From Cellvibrio sp. 79 (GTDB taxonomy: Bacteria; Pseudomonadota; Gammaproteobacteria; Pseudomonadales; Cellvibrionaceae), in assembly GCA_003056245.1 (NCBI GenBank), contig MVDH01000003.1, positions 186,001 to 250,000 on the forward strand: a stretch of 64,000 nucleotides of DNA, in the 5' to 3' direction. The notes below the pieces were generated by a model that was not told the origin of the DNA, searched no databases, and saw nothing but the letters and a program-made list of their open reading frames with translations. This document shows positions 1 to 10,958 of the stretch, piece after piece (position 1 is the stretch's first letter; each line of letters starts with the position of its first letter). The translations under genes were made by a program, and so were the position numbers.

Positions 1-2
1 GC

Positions 3-590
3 GTGGTTGGTCTCGCAATCGGTTGGGCCGGCGTCTGGGCGTTGTTTAGTCGATTGTTTAATGGCCACGCACGCTTTGGTCGCCACTTGTTAATCGTCAG
101 CAGCGGTTTAACCGTGCTGGAGCTGTGGGAGTTTTTCAGTGGCGCAATTGCTTATGCATTTAGCCTTGAATCACTCGCCACCTTTACATCACCGCCCGTT
201 ATTGTGATTTGTGCATTCGTGCTGTATTTCCATTTGCTCACCGCTGGCAACAAACGCCCGCAGCGCTTGCAATATTATTTGACCGGACTAGCAATCCTCG
301 GCATTGGCATCACGATGGCTAAACAATACCAAACCAGCAATCACCTGGCGGACGAACTCTACCTGAGTAACCTTTATCCACCTGCACTGCGAATTAGCAG
401 CGATAAATCGCTGGAAACTTTTACCGCGAATATGAATGCGCTCAAAGCCAAAGTAGATGAGGAGCGCAAGGAAAACCCGGAAAAAGATACCGACAAAAAT
501 GCCATCGAGAAAATGATAGATAGCGACACCGGGGAAGATACAGCGACTAGCTCTGAACCAACATCAAGCGCTGTACCACCACCGACATAA
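3..590 (+). CDS. C-terminal part of a membrane protein (truncated at window edge)
   Basis: The frame is open to the left edge, so the GTG at base 3 is probably an internal valine codon and the gene starts outside the window. The visible 195 residues begin with about three hydrophobic segments (roughly residues 1-20, 28-50 and 60-80, with a fourth near 88-105). A soluble tail follows, rich in Lys/Glu and ending in a Thr/Ser/Pro-rich stretch. I cannot name the family with certainty. Membrane proteins with an N-terminal FHA domain can have this type of hydrophobic C-terminal half, but no FHA sequence is visible here. A hairpin terminator follows before gcvT, so it is probably not co-transcribed with the glycine cleavage genes. 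Confidence 0.6.
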   Translation: MVGLAIGWAGVWALFSRLFNGHARFGRHLLIVSSGLTVLELWEFFSGAIAYAFSLESLATFTSPPVIVICAFVLYFHLLTAGNKRPQRLQYYLTGLAILGIGITMAKQYQTSNHLADELYLSNLYPPALRISSDKSLETFTANMNALKAKVDEERKENPEKDTDKNAIEKMIDSDTGEDTATSSEPTSSAVPPPT

Positions 591-643
591 TCCGACATCT
601 CAATCGCCGGTTGCATCAAACCGGCCATACGATTGGACAGCGC

Positions 644-674
644 AGGGGCGCCCGCCTAGAATGGCGCCCCTTTT
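644..674 (+). terminator. Intrinsic terminator or attenuator directly upstream of gcvT
   Basis: A perfect 9-bp stem (AGGGGCGCC at 644-652 with GGCGCCCCT at 663-671) runs into a short T tract. It ends the upstream membrane-protein gene, but it lies only 27 bases before the gcvT start codon. The gcvT promoter must therefore overlap it, or it acts as an attenuator in the gcvT leader. A second small hairpin (GCCGGTT/AACCGGC, 606-625) precedes it. Confidence 0.65.
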
Positions 675-701
675 GTTCACCCTCATCCAGCAGGTAATCC
701 C

Positions 702-1790
702 ATGGGCAATAAAACCGCTCTTTACGCCACCCATCAAGCCATGGGCGGCAAACTCGTGGACTTTGGTGGCTGGGACATGCCACTGCATTACGGCTCGCAG
801 ATTGAAGAGCACCATAAAGTGCGCCAGCATGCGGGCATGTTTGATGTATCGCATATGACCGTAATCGACGTTACCGGCACAGATGCCAAATCCTACCTGC
901 AATACCTGCTTGCCAATGATGTGGCCAAGCTGGACTCCCTATATGGCAAAGCCCTGTACAGCGGCATGCTCACTCCCGAAGGTGGCGTTATTGATGACCT
1001 GATTGTTTACAACCTGGGTGATTGGTATCGCGTGGTAGTGAACTGCAGTACCCGCGAAAAAGATTTGGCGTGGATGAATAAAATTGCCGCTAACTACAAC
1101 GTGACCCTCACCGAGCGCGCCGAACTCGCAATGATTGCAATCCAGGGCCCGCAAGCAATCGCCATTACCAAATCCCTGGTTGGCAGCGATAAAGTGACCG
1201 TGATCGACCAGTTGAAAATATTCCAGGGGCTACCTGCTGGTGACTGGTTTATTGGTCGCACTGGCTATACCGGTGAAGATGGCCTGGAAATAATGCTCCC
1301 CAATGAACAAGCTGCTGAGTTCTGGAATGCCCTCGCCAATGCAGGCGTAGCGCCTAGCGGCCTGGGTGCACGCGATACCCTGCGCCTGGAAGCAGGTATG
1401 AATTTGTACGGCCATGAGATGGATGAATCGGTATCACCACTAGCCGCCAATATGGGCTGGACCATCGCCTGGCAACCGACGGAGCGCGACTTTATTGGCC
1501 GCACCGTATTGGAGGAACAAAAAGCCGCGGGCAAACTCCACAAGCTGGTGGGATTGGTACTGCGCGAGCGCGGTGTATTGCGTGCAGAACAAGTTGTTAG
1601 CGTTGACGGTAGCGACGAAAAAGGCGTTATCACCAGCGGGACATTTTCACCCAGCTTGGGCTATTCTATTGCATTAGCGCGCGTCCCCGCCGCTATCGGC
1701 AGTCACTGCCAGGTAGAAATGCGCGGCAAACAAGTAACCGTTGAAGTTGTCGCCCCCAATTTTGTGCGCAACGGCAAAGCCCTGATTTGA
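702..1790 (+). CDS. gcvT: Aminomethyltransferase, glycine cleavage T protein
   Basis: T protein of the cytoplasmic glycine cleavage system. It takes the aminomethyl group from lipoylated H protein and gives ammonia and 5,10-methylenetetrahydrofolate. The 362-residue product has the usual family length. It starts near the conserved 'GGWDMPL' and 'GMFDVSHM' motifs and contains '[10 protein letters not shown]' in the folate-binding core and '[12 protein letters not shown]' further on. The C-terminal barrel contains 'VTSGTFSP'-like residues (here '[11 protein letters not shown]'). The ATG at 702 directly precedes the conserved N-terminus. gcvH follows 86 bases downstream on the same strand. The P protein (gcvP) and L protein genes are not in this window. 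Confidence 0.97.
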   Translation: MGNKTALYATHQAMGGKLVDFGGWDMPLHYGSQIEEHHKVRQHAGMFDVSHMTVIDVTGTDAKSYLQYLLANDVAKLDSLYGKALYSGMLTPEGGVIDDLIVYNLGDWYRVVVNCSTREKDLAWMNKIAANYNVTLTERAELAMIAIQGPQAIAITKSLVGSDKVTVIDQLKIFQGLPAGDWFIGRTGYTGEDGLEIMLPNEQAAEFWNALANAGVAPSGLGARDTLRLEAGMNLYGHEMDESVSPLAANMGWTIAWQPTERDFIGRTVLEEQKAAGKLHKLVGLVLRERGVLRAEQVVSVDGSDEKGVITSGTFSPSLGYSIALARVPAAIGSHCQVEMRGKQVTVEVVAPNFVRNGKALI

Positions 1791-1876
1791 TAAAACCTGA
1801 TGTAAACAAACAGCGTAAAAACTTGATACGTTTTTATTAAAAGCATTCGTTAAAAAATTTTTACAGGAAAAAGATC

Positions 1877-2269
1877 ATGAGCGATATTCGCAAAGAACTG
1901 AAATATTTAAGTAGCCACGAATGGGCCCGCGTTGAAGAAGACGGCACTGTCACCATCGGCATTACCGACCATGCTCAAGACGCGTTAGGCGATGTCGTAT
2001 ATGTAGAAACTCCAGAAGTTGGCTCACGCGTGGCGGTAGGAGAAGAAGCTGGTGTAGTGGAATCGGTAAAAGCGGCTTCCGATATCTACACACTCGTGTC
2101 TGGCGAAGTGATCGCGGTTAACGATGCCCTGCAAGATGCACCGGAAACTGTAAATAGCTCGCCCTATGACGATGGCTGGTTCTTTCGTGTTAAGCCAGAT
2201 GACTTGTCCGAGCTGGAGGAAGCGCTTGACGCCGCTGATTATCGCGACCTGCTCGAAAGCGAAGAATAA
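1877..2269 (+). CDS. gcvH: Glycine cleavage system H protein
   Basis: Lipoate-carrying shuttle of the glycine cleavage system, moving the methylamine group between the P, T and L proteins. The 130-residue length is standard. The lipoylation lysine is Lys65 in the '[11 protein letters not shown]' motif, and the N-terminus '[11 protein letters not shown]' is typical of the family. An AT-rich 86-base gap separates it from gcvT and could hold a second promoter. A GGAAAAAG purine run lies upstream of the ATG. A bidirectional terminator follows 22 bases after the stop. Confidence 0.98.
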   Translation: MSDIRKELKYLSSHEWARVEEDGTVTIGITDHAQDALGDVVYVETPEVGSRVAVGEEAGVVESVKAASDIYTLVSGEVIAVNDALQDAPETVNSSPYDDGWFFRVKPDDLSELEEALDAADYRDLLESEE

Positions 2270-2291
2270 TTTCATCGACCTTTTCTCCAAT

Positions 2292-2319
2292 AAAAAACGC
2301 GGCAATTGCCGCGTTTTTT
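2292..2319. terminator. Bidirectional intrinsic terminator between gcvH and damX
   Basis: A perfect 28-base palindrome: A6, then CGCGGCAATTGCCGCG, then T6. The convergent genes gcvH (plus) and the DamX-like gene (minus) end on either side, so it can stop transcription from both directions. Confidence 0.92.
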
Positions 2320-2339
2320 ATTGATAGATACAACCTGCA

Positions 2340-4100
2340 CTACATAGCTGTTTTAATTTCCGACTGAATAGTTTTTGCATCGCGTGGCCAGGGTCCCGCA
2401 TCACGCTGCGCAGCAGGCAATGTTTTAATCGCTTGACGTGCCTGCGCAGAATTCGCGAAGCGACCGGTAATCACCACAAACCAATCTTTTCCCGCGCGTT
2501 TGCTTTTAAACATCAATAGTTCACTTTTATTTGGTTGCGCCGCAATAAAATCGAGCGCCGCTTTTTGATTGCTTACACCAACCAATTGAATAGTGTATTC
2601 ACTTGGCTTCCAGGAGAGGATATTGCGCTCCTGTGTGCTGCCGCTTGTTTGCTGGGCCGGTTTACTTGCAGGTTTAGCAGAAACAGGTTCCGGCTTTGCT
2701 ACCGCAGATGCGGGTGCAGCCGTTGAAGCAACTTTTGCAGAAGGCGCAGCAACCTCTTGTGCAGGCTTGGTCGGATTGCTTGCAGGTACAGACTGGATTT
2801 GACCCGCAGGCTTTGGGGGAGCTGTTGGTAGTTGTGCCAAAGGTACAACTTCTTCTTTAGCAATTTCGCTCGTCACAGGTTCTACGGCAGGTTCACTGGT
2901 AGTGGGCTGCGCTACCGGAGGAGTCTCTTGCACAGCCGGAGGGCTAGTATCAGCAACTTGCGCTTGCTGTGTCGATGCCTGCTGCACCTGCTGATTGGGT
3001 TGTTGTGGCTGCGGCAAACTCTGCATCAAGGGCTGCACTGGCGTTTGGGTCGATGCCAATTCAATCGAACTACTTGCCACAGTTGGTGCTGCAGAAGCTG
3101 GAGCAGGTTTAACAGCAACTGCCGGCGGTTGCGCTTGTTCGTCATCCCCCATATACAGGAACGCAACACCCACAACTGCAATCAATAATGAAATGGCCAC
3201 AATGTGAACCACGGGCAACGGCCTTTTGCTCAACGTTCTTGCAGGTGTTACTGATTCCAGTAAATGCTCTTCAGCGAGTCCATGCAATACATTTAATTGC
3301 CCCTGGGCCTGGCTCCACCAGGAATCTACTTTGGATTCTGAAAAAATTTCCGGACCGAGGTAATCAGCCATCTCCATTCTGAAATTCAGATAATCAACCG
3401 CTTCCGGCAAAGTAAAAGCCTGCAGATAAAAATCATTGCACAATAAGCTTTCCGGGCTCAATCGCTCCAGGCGTCGCATAAGCGGAGGTTCGCCAAACAG
3501 CGCCAAATGCAAGCGATTTTGTTGCGGGAAATTATTCAGCAATGACGTAAGAACAGAGATAGACTGATCATCCAGCAGATGGGCATTATCCAACACCACC
3601 ACAGCCAAACCGTCATCTTCAGAAAGCGCCTCTTCGGCAATAAAGGCCTCTAATCCAGCCAACAAGCTTTCTGTAGACGGAATATCATTTGCTGGAATTT
3701 CAAACGCCTGATTTGCTGACAGCAATATTTGTTCAAGCGTTTGGCCGGCACGAACGCTAATAAAACAAATCTGGTCATGATCCGACAGCGAATCCATAAA
3801 TGCATGCGCAACACGGGTTTTACCAACCCCGTTCTCACCGAGCACCACCAATACGCTATTGCTAAATTGGCATAAGTGCAGCAATTGATCCAGCAATTGA
3901 CGCCGGCCAGCACCAGTGAATAAAGGAAAGGAATAATCATGAGCAAAAGGATCTTCGGATAAACCATAACGCTGGCGATAATCAGAAAGTAATTGATCGT
4001 CTTTTTGCTCATCAAGACCATCAAACAAATAACCCTGTTGCGAATCCTGATCGAGAATTCGACTATCCGGTTGTGCACGAAGTGGAGATTCGTCTGTCAT
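2340..4100 (-). CDS. damX: DamX-like protein: AAA ATPase domain, membrane segment, SPOR domain
   Basis: A 586-residue inner-membrane protein with a cytoplasmic ATPase domain (Walker A 'GENGVGKT' at residues 88-95, Walker B 'AVVVLDNAHLL'). One transmembrane helix lies near residues 298-318. A long Pro/Ala/Gln/Ser-rich periplasmic linker leads to a C-terminal SPOR domain (about 500-580, starting 'YTIQLVGVSNQKAALDFIA'). SPOR domains bind denuded glycan at the division septum. The order aroK-aroB-damX matches Escherichia coli and Pseudomonas, which supports the name. E. coli DamX is shorter and its ATPase region is degenerate, whereas this copy keeps a good P-loop. It is last in the minus-strand series, 23 bases after aroB. 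Confidence 0.85.
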   Translation of the reverse strand: MTDESPLRAQPDSRILDQDSQQGYLFDGLDEQKDDQLLSDYRQRYGLSEDPFAHDYSFPLFTGAGRRQLLDQLLHLCQFSNSVLVVLGENGVGKTRVAHAFMDSLSDHDQICFISVRAGQTLEQILLSANQAFEIPANDIPSTESLLAGLEAFIAEEALSEDDGLAVVVLDNAHLLDDQSISVLTSLLNNFPQQNRLHLALFGEPPLMRRLERLSPESLLCNDFYLQAFTLPEAVDYLNFRMEMADYLGPEIFSESKVDSWWSQAQGQLNVLHGLAEEHLLESVTPARTLSKRPLPVVHIVAISLLIAVVGVAFLYMGDDEQAQPPAVAVKPAPASAAPTVASSSIELASTQTPVQPLMQSLPQPQQPNQQVQQASTQQAQVADTSPPAVQETPPVAQPTTSEPAVEPVTSEIAKEEVVPLAQLPTAPPKPAGQIQSVPASNPTKPAQEVAAPSAKVASTAAPASAVAKPEPVSAKPASKPAQQTSGSTQERNILSWKPSEYTIQLVGVSNQKAALDFIAAQPNKSELLMFKSKRAGKDWFVVITGRFANSAQARQAIKTLPAAQRDAGPWPRDAKTIQSEIKTAM

Positions 4101-4123
4101 GATTTCAATCTCTTACAAGCAAA

Positions 4124-5206
4124 TTAATCGGCTTTACATGCATCAAAAGTTTGCTGCAATAAATCAGCATCAATATCGCTAGTGATAATGGCTTTGCCCA
4201 TTGCCTCCAATAAAACCAGACGCAAACGACCATCCAATACTTTTTTATCAACACCCATTAATAATTTGAATGCGTCAGGGCTCATATCTGCCGGCGCTCT
4301 GGTTGGTAAATTAGCTTGTTCGAGCAGATTAACAATCCGCATCAAATCTTCTTTACTGATTGCGCCGCGACGCCAGGATAAATCGGCCGCCATTACCATT
4401 CCCGCGGAGACAGCTTCACCATGCAACCAATTGCCGTAACCCTGTGCCGTTTCAATGGCGTGACCAAAAGTGTGGCCAAGATTCAATATTGCACGCAGCC
4501 CTCCTTCGCGTTCATCCTGGGCAACGACATCTGCTTTATTTTCACAAGAACGCTTTACCGCATACGCCAGGGCTTCCTTATCTCCTGACATAAGTTTTGC
4601 AATATTGTTTTCCAGCCAGACAAAAAAATCGTAATCAGAAATCAAGCCGTATTTCACAACTTCAGCGATGCCCGCTGAAAGTTCGCGCGGCGGCAGGCTG
4701 GCTAATAACGATGTATCAGCCAATACACATTGGGGCTGATAAAATGCACCAATCATATTTTTGCCGAGAGGATGATTAACACCAGTTTTCCCCCCCACAG
4801 AGGAGTCAACCATAGAAAGCAAGGTGGTGGGTATCTGAATAAAATTAACACCACGTTGATAACAGGCAGCAGCAAAACCTGTCATATCACCCACCACGCC
4901 CCCGCCCAATGCAATTAGCGTAGTAGTGCGATTGTGGCGAGCGCTGAGTAATTTATCAAAGATACTTGCCCAGACTTCAATCGTTTTATAACTCTCACCA
5001 TCAGGCAGAATTACTGACTCCACATCAAAACCGGTCAGCACTTGTGTTAACCCGTCGAGATATAACGGCGCGACAGTTTCGTTGGTAACAACACAGACTT
5101 GCTTACCCGTTATATGTCGAGTAATCAGATCAGCACGTGATAAGAGTTGCTCACCGATATAGATTGGATAACTGCGATCATCCAGATTAACGGTTAAAAC
5201 CTGCAT
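4124..5206 (-). CDS. aroB: 3-dehydroquinate synthase
   Basis: Second step of the shikimate pathway: converts DAHP to 3-dehydroquinate with NAD and a divalent metal. The 360-residue length is standard. Visible signatures are the NAD-binding '[19 protein letters not shown]', '[20 protein letters not shown]', '[11 protein letters not shown]' with metal-ligand histidines, and '[11 protein letters not shown]'. It sits with aroK upstream and damX downstream, as in many gammaproteobacteria. A strong hairpin lies in the 103-base gap after aroK, so it may have its own promoter or be attenuated. Confidence 0.97.
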   Translation of the reverse strand: MQVLTVNLDDRSYPIYIGEQLLSRADLITRHITGKQVCVVTNETVAPLYLDGLTQVLTGFDVESVILPDGESYKTIEVWASIFDKLLSARHNRTTTLIALGGGVVGDMTGFAAACYQRGVNFIQIPTTLLSMVDSSVGGKTGVNHPLGKNMIGAFYQPQCVLADTSLLASLPPRELSAGIAEVVKYGLISDYDFFVWLENNIAKLMSGDKEALAYAVKRSCENKADVVAQDEREGGLRAILNLGHTFGHAIETAQGYGNWLHGEAVSAGMVMAADLSWRRGAISKEDLMRIVNLLEQANLPTRAPADMSPDAFKLLMGVDKKVLDGRLRLVLLEAMGKAIITSDIDADLLQQTFDACKAD

Positions 5207-5228
5207 AACGAAAGACCTTTAGGGGCAA

Positions 5229-5269
5229 AAAAACAGCCGGCACTTTATCATAAAGTGCCGGCTGTTTTT
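5229..5269 (-). terminator. Hairpin terminator between aroK and aroB
   Basis: A perfect 19-bp stem (5229-5247 with 5251-5269, loop of three bases), with an A tract at one end and a T tract at the other, so either strand would give a terminator-like RNA. On the minus strand it would end or attenuate pilM-aroK transcription just before aroB. Confidence 0.8.
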
Positions 5270-5309
5270 AGAGGAAAGGAATAACGCCCTGCGGGTAATA
5301 TCAGAATAA

Positions 5310-5825
5310 TCAGGCGTTCAGAACCAAAGATGCAATCTCTTGCGCAACAGACTTCGGTGAACGCCGATCAGTATTAACAATAAAATCGGCGGCATCCTGA
5401 TAAAGGGGATCGCGTAACGCCAGGAGATCAATAATTTTCTGGCGCGGATTTTCTACTTGCAGCAAAGGGCGCTTTTTATCACGCGCAGTCCGCTCCACTA
5501 ACTGATCAATTGAGGCAGTTAAGTAGCATACAAAACCTGCTGATTTCATCAATGATCGATTTTTTTCGCGCAACACAATGCCACCACCAGTCGCCACCAC
5601 ACTGCTTGTCTCTACCGCTAACTCTTGCAAAACAGCAGACTCACGCTCCCGAAACCCTTCCTCCCCTTCCATATCAAAAATCCAGGGAATATCAGCACCC
5701 GTGCGCTCTTCGATGACTCGATCACTATCGCGAAAATTAAAACTTAACTCAGCAGCCAGCAATCGGCCGATGGTAGATTTGCCGGCCCCCATGGGGCCGA
5801 CAAGAAAGACAAGTGACTTACTCAT
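5310..5825 (-). CDS. aroK: Shikimate kinase
   Basis: Phosphorylates shikimate to shikimate 3-phosphate with ATP. The 171 residues carry the P-loop 'GPMGAGKST' (residues 11-19), the shikimate-binding '[11 protein letters not shown]', the '[10 protein letters not shown]' motif and 'RPLL' in the lid ('[13 protein letters not shown]'). Its start overlaps the pilQ stop, which implies co-transcription and translational coupling with the pilus operon, the usual arrangement in Pseudomonas-like genomes. Confidence 0.96.
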   Translation of the reverse strand: MSKSLVFLVGPMGAGKSTIGRLLAAELSFNFRDSDRVIEERTGADIPWIFDMEGEEGFRERESAVLQELAVETSSVVATGGGIVLREKNRSLMKSAGFVCYLTASIDQLVERTARDKKRPLLQVENPRQKIIDLLALRDPLYQDAADFIVNTDRRSPKSVAQEIASLVLNA

Positions 5826-8002
5826 TAGTTAGACAGATTTTCCGATATCAACTTGGGGGTAACAAAGATAAGCAATTCAGTTTTAAATTGGTTATCAATC
5901 GTTTTCTTAAACAGTCGCCCTAAGTAGGGAATATCACCCAACACAGGAACCTTGTTTTCTGTTTTATTGCCTTCAACGGAGAAAACACCACCAAGCACCA
6001 CGGTTTGCGCATTATTAACAAGAACTTTCGTTTGCAGACGAGTGATATCCAATGTAGGGCGACCAGATACCTCAACACTCGCGACGGAGTCTTTCCACAC
6101 ATTCAAATCCATAATAATTCTATTGTCAGGTGTGATTTGCGGAGTAACTTCCAACTTCAACACTGCCTCACGGAAACCCGTAGTAGTACCACCACTAGGT
6201 GCAGTTTCAAGGAAGCCAATTTCTTTACCCGACTTGATAATCGCCAATTGTTTATCGCTGGTAATTACCTTGGGCTGAGAAACAATTTCTGCATAACCGG
6301 AATTTTCCAACGCGCTCAGTTCCAAATCCAGATAGGTATTATCGGTCAATACGCCAATAGCCGCGCTGGCATAAGGACTGGCAACTCCCAAATCAACTAC
6401 ATCATTTTCATCATGCATACCTTGAGAAATAGTTGGGTTATTTGGACTGGTTACAAACCAATCACGTGGACTCGTACTAATTGTATCGTCCAAACCTTGC
6501 TTGGAGCCGGCAAAATCAATAATCCGATCCTTATTTTCGTTGTAACCAAAACCACCCCAGCGCACACCTAATTCACGCTCAAAATCAGTATTGGCGATAA
6601 CAATTCTTGCTTCAATCATCACCTGACGAATAGGAATATCAATCTGCTCGACCAAACGTTTGAATGCTTCAATACGCTCTGCGGTATCGGTAATGATTAT
6701 CGAGTTTGTACGCTCATCAACAACACCTTGACCACGCTCCGATAAAACACTACCCGTAGCACGACTGCCACCATTACCACCACCGCTGCCGCCGCCGCCA
6801 GAGTCACCTCTAAATAACTCAAACATCTCTTTGGCATTTGCGTAACGCACGCGAATATATTCTGTGCGCAATGGAGCAAGCTCTTCCAGTTGTTTCTTGG
6901 TTGTTATTTCCTGGCGCTCGCGCTCAGCAATTTCAGCAGCAGGAGCCACCATTAATACATTGCCAACCTGGCGCTTATCCAATCCTTTATTTTTCAAAAC
7001 CATTTCGAGAGCTTGATCCCATGGAACATTTTGCAAACGCAGGGTGATTCGCCCTTGTACAGTATCACTGGCAACCAGATTCAACTCGGTAAAGTCCGCA
7101 ATAATCTGCAGCACTGCACGGACCTCAATGTCCTGGAAGTCTAATGACAATTTTTCACCGGTGTATTCAAAGTCTTTTTTCTTTTCCTGTTTTTCCTGCT
7201 CTGTCAATGGCTTGATGCTAACCACATATTCGTTGTCAGTCTGATAGGCCAAATAATCAAAATCACCGCCAGCACTTATATTTAATACCGAAGCTTCACC
7301 TTCTTGTGTAGCTGCAACCAGCGATACAGGAGTCGCAAAATCAACCACATCCAATCTACGGCGCAATTCAGGAGGCAACCACGCATCTTTAAATGACAAT
7401 CGCACACCAGCACCAGTGCCAACCATATCAGCACTTACCTTTGGATTTGATAGGGTAACGACTACACGCCCCTCACCTGCAGTGCCACGCCTGAAATCAA
7501 TATTAGTAATGCGGGTTTGGCTACCAAAAGAATCTTTCTCAGTTTGCGAAGCAGTTTTCGCAACCTCAACAGATGGTCGCGCAACCTGGGCCTTCTCGGC
7601 ACCTTTAACAGCGCCAACCTCGACAACAAAACTATTGCCATCGGCACGAGTTGTATAAGTTGCCAAATCATTCAAATTCAGAATAAGACGTGTGCGTCCT
7701 TCACTCGTCAAAACCATCGCACTTTGACCATTATCAACAGCCAGAGGAAAGCGGCGCTCTTTCAATCCGCTAACAACATCCGGGAAATCGAGAACAATAC
7801 GAGCAGGCTTTTCGATGGTGTAACCTTTCGGTTCTGGTGGAGCCGAATCAAAAGCCATGCGCACTTCAAAGCGCTCGCCTGGTAATTGCGAAAAATCAAT
7901 TGTCTTGAGAGTATTAGCCCACAAGAAAGGGGAGGCCATTACGCCAATCAGTGCCAAAGCAAATTTACGCATATTCAACCCCGGAGTGAATAGAGCACAC
8001 AT
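5825..8002 (-). CDS. pilQ: Type IV pilus secretin PilQ
   Basis: Outer-membrane secretin through which the type IV pilus fibre exits. From N- to C-terminus: a signal peptide, AMIN domains that bind peptidoglycan ('[17 protein letters not shown]', then a second copy near 160-250), an STN/N0 domain ('[21 protein letters not shown]'), an N1 domain, a Gly/Ser-rich insert (near 400-415) and the secretin pore domain ending in '[15 protein letters not shown]'. Two starts are possible. The ATG at 8002 has AAGGA ten bases upstream. The ATG at 7972 gives a cleaner signal peptide ([13 protein letters not shown]). The longer form is listed. It lies 6 bases after pilP. Confidence 0.95.
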   Translation of the reverse strand: MCALFTPGLNMRKFALALIGVMASPFLWANTLKTIDFSQLPGERFEVRMAFDSAPPEPKGYTIEKPARIVLDFPDVVSGLKERRFPLAVDNGQSAMVLTSEGRTRLILNLNDLATYTTRADGNSFVVEVGAVKGAEKAQVARPSVEVAKTASQTEKDSFGSQTRITNIDFRRGTAGEGRVVVTLSNPKVSADMVGTGAGVRLSFKDAWLPPELRRRLDVVDFATPVSLVAATQEGEASVLNISAGGDFDYLAYQTDNEYVVSIKPLTEQEKQEKKKDFEYTGEKLSLDFQDIEVRAVLQIIADFTELNLVASDTVQGRITLRLQNVPWDQALEMVLKNKGLDKRQVGNVLMVAPAAEIAERERQEITTKKQLEELAPLRTEYIRVRYANAKEMFELFRGDSGGGGSGGGNGGSRATGSVLSERGQGVVDERTNSIIITDTAERIEAFKRLVEQIDIPIRQVMIEARIVIANTDFERELGVRWGGFGYNENKDRIIDFAGSKQGLDDTISTSPRDWFVTSPNNPTISQGMHDENDVVDLGVASPYASAAIGVLTDNTYLDLELSALENSGYAEIVSQPKVITSDKQLAIIKSGKEIGFLETAPSGGTTTGFREAVLKLEVTPQITPDNRIIMDLNVWKDSVASVEVSGRPTLDITRLQTKVLVNNAQTVVLGGVFSVEGNKTENKVPVLGDIPYLGRLFKKTIDNQFKTELLIFVTPKLISENLSN

Positions 8003-8008
8003 GTCCGC

Positions 8009-8533
8009 TTATTCCTTCTCTTCTAATTTAATAATTCTGGGACGTTCAACCCAACCATTGGAACCATCAGCAACAATCTCCATCACTTCAATTTGCGATG
8101 AGCTGGTTGAAATAATTTTTCCGTGATTCATCCCCAAGTAATTGCCCACTGTCGCGGGCACCACACTGTTTTCACCATTATCGATCAGCGCCCACAACTG
8201 GCCGCCTTTTGCAATAGTGCCCACCATTTTTAATGAGGTCACATTAAAACCTTCAAGAAATTCTCGTTCACGCGTTAAGTCCGGAGCAACCGCGCGCCCA
8301 CCCTTTGCCGCAGACTCATCCACAGGAATTGGTTTCTCAAACGGGCTGCGTAATGTCATCGCACTGTAGGCAAAAGGTTGATAAGGACTAAAAGTAGGCA
8401 AAGGTTCAATTTGCCCCTTTGGACGACGCTTCGTCTCCTCCATAAAATCAACTAGATCTTGTTGGGAAGACTGCCCGCAACCAACTAATGCCAATACGCA
8501 AAATATTTGCGCCAGTAATAGTGACCGTTTCAT
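8009..8533 (-). CDS. pilP: Type IV pilus assembly lipoprotein PilP
   Basis: Inner-membrane lipoprotein that links the PilMNO alignment complex to the PilQ secretin. The 174 residues start with a lipoprotein signal peptide whose lipobox is 'LVGC' (Cys19). A flexible linker and a small beta-domain follow, with 'SLKMVGTIAKGGQLWALI' and 'VVPATVGNYLGMNHGKI', typical of PilP. Its start overlaps the pilO stop by 4 bases (ATGA type), indicating translational coupling. Confidence 0.95.
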   Translation of the reverse strand: MKRSLLLAQIFCVLALVGCGQSSQQDLVDFMEETKRRPKGQIEPLPTFSPYQPFAYSAMTLRSPFEKPIPVDESAAKGGRAVAPDLTREREFLEGFNVTSLKMVGTIAKGGQLWALIDNGENSVVPATVGNYLGMNHGKIISTSSSQIEVMEIVADGSNGWVERPRIIKLEEKE

Positions 8534-9150
8534 TTCGTCGCGGCCTCCTGTGATTTATAGCGATAGGTTTTTGCTGATATTTGCAGATTCAACACGCGGC
8601 TTTCTTTGGCTGACTTAATGGAAAAATCATGCAGAGTCACTATACGAGGCATACCTGCAACACCACTCACAAAACCGCCCATATCGTGATAACCACCATT
8701 AACGGAAATACTTATAGGCACTTCAATATAATATTCAGCAACCACATCCGGTTGGAAATTTATATTGGCATTAGTCAAGCCACTCTCTGTACCACGCGTA
8801 CCTATATCCTCAAGCAATCCCGGCACTTCTGTTTTAGCAGGCAAGCGAGAGAGTAAAGACTCAAATGTAACCTTCATCTCCTCCATTTGCGCTTTGTATG
8901 CATCGAGATTAGCGGCTTCAAAGCTGCGCTTTTCGAATGTGGTGCGTAATGTTTGCTCCTGGGCAGTAACTGACTCCAGTTGCAGATTCAAATCGCTAAT
9001 TTTTATGTAATAAGTAGCTATAAAAATTAACGCCACCAACAACAAACAGACAAACAATTTTGCTGGCAGAGGCCATACACCGATTTTGTCAAAATCGATA
9101 TTATTTAGATCAAAGTCTTTTAGCTGCTCAAGTGAGTCCTGTAATGACAT
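8530..9150 (-). CDS. pilO: Type IV pilus inner-membrane protein PilO
   Basis: Bitopic inner-membrane protein that pairs with PilN in the alignment subcomplex. The 206 residues have a short cytoplasmic N-terminus, one transmembrane helix at about residues 28-48, a coiled-coil segment (about 50-95) and a periplasmic ferredoxin-like domain ('YYIEVPISISVNGGYHDMGGFVSGVAGMPRIV'). Its start codon shares a base with the pilN stop. Confidence 0.95.
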   Translation of the reverse strand: MSLQDSLEQLKDFDLNNIDFDKIGVWPLPAKLFVCLLLVALIFIATYYIKISDLNLQLESVTAQEQTLRTTFEKRSFEAANLDAYKAQMEEMKVTFESLLSRLPAKTEVPGLLEDIGTRGTESGLTNANINFQPDVVAEYYIEVPISISVNGGYHDMGGFVSGVAGMPRIVTLHDFSIKSAKESRVLNLQISAKTYRYKSQEAATK

Positions 9151-9736
9151 TATTTTGCTCCTCCTGCGGCTTTAGCTGCTTCGGCAGCAGGGTCTACAGG
9201 CGCAGAAGTTTCTACGGTCATTTTAAAAGTACTGGCATCCTCACCCTCTGCAGGCGCAGCCTGCACTGAGGATAAGCTAGGTGCCGCGTACCAATCGGAA
9301 GATTCAAGGTTCCGCATAAAACTGGCAACCCTGTTATAGGATTCAGCGACACCTTCTATAGTAAGGACATTGCCTTTGCGCTCCACCGAGTTCACCCAAA
9401 CACCATCTGGAATAGCTCTGGCTAACTCATCAAAATAACGCACAATAACAGGGCGAGTTCCTTCCAGATCGGTAATAACCTTTATGCGTGCGAGCAAATC
9501 ATCTCTCACTTTTTTGATCTCACTGATTTCCTTTACCTGTGCATCAAGCTTGTTGATTTCCTGAGTAAGCAACTGATTTCGCGCATTTTGGTTCTCGATA
9601 GCCGATTGAACGCTGGACACCCAAAGATATGCAGCAAATGCAGTAACAAGCCCAACCCCAAAAATAATCCCCAAGAATTCGCGCTTCTTTTCTTCGCGAT
9701 AGACCTGACGCCAGGGCAATAAGTTAATTTTGGCCA

Positions 9737-9737
<1 letters not shown>
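9150..9737 (-). CDS. pilN: Type IV pilus inner-membrane protein PilN
   Basis: Partner of PilM and PilO. The extreme N-terminus 'MAKINLLPWRQ' contains the conserved INLLPWR motif that docks into PilM. A transmembrane helix (about 22-44), a coiled coil and a periplasmic domain with 'GVWVNSVERKGNVLTIEGVAES' follow. The end is Ala/Glu-rich. It overlaps both neighbours by one base, so pilMNO is a tightly coupled unit. Confidence 0.96.
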
Positions 9738-10825
<1,088 letters not shown>

Positions 10826-10903
10826 TTAGACGTTGTTTATGTTATAGCACTTTAACTTAAGCCTGCAACAAACCGATGAATATGTAAACAGGCAAAAAGC
10901 CCG

Positions 10904-10909
10904 TATAAT
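10904..10909 (+). promoter_or_regulatory. Likely -10 box of the mrcA promoter
   Basis: A perfect TATAAT hexamer lies 49 bases before the mrcA ATG at 10959. The -35 region 17 bases upstream (TATGTA) is weak. The hexamer itself creates an in-frame upstream ATG at 10908, which argues that this earlier ATG is not the translation start. Confidence 0.55.
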
Positions 10910-10958
10910 GCGCGCCTCTTCCTGCGAATTCGCTAACCCATTAATTCACATAGAAAAA

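Noticed and set aside
591-701. Glycine riboswitch upstream of gcvT
   Set aside because: The gap is short and lacks the conserved aptamer core; only simple hairpins are seen.
10908-10958. Upstream start codon for mrcA at 10908
   Set aside because: The ATG is part of a TATAAT promoter box, and the extra 17 residues precede a normal N-terminal membrane anchor.
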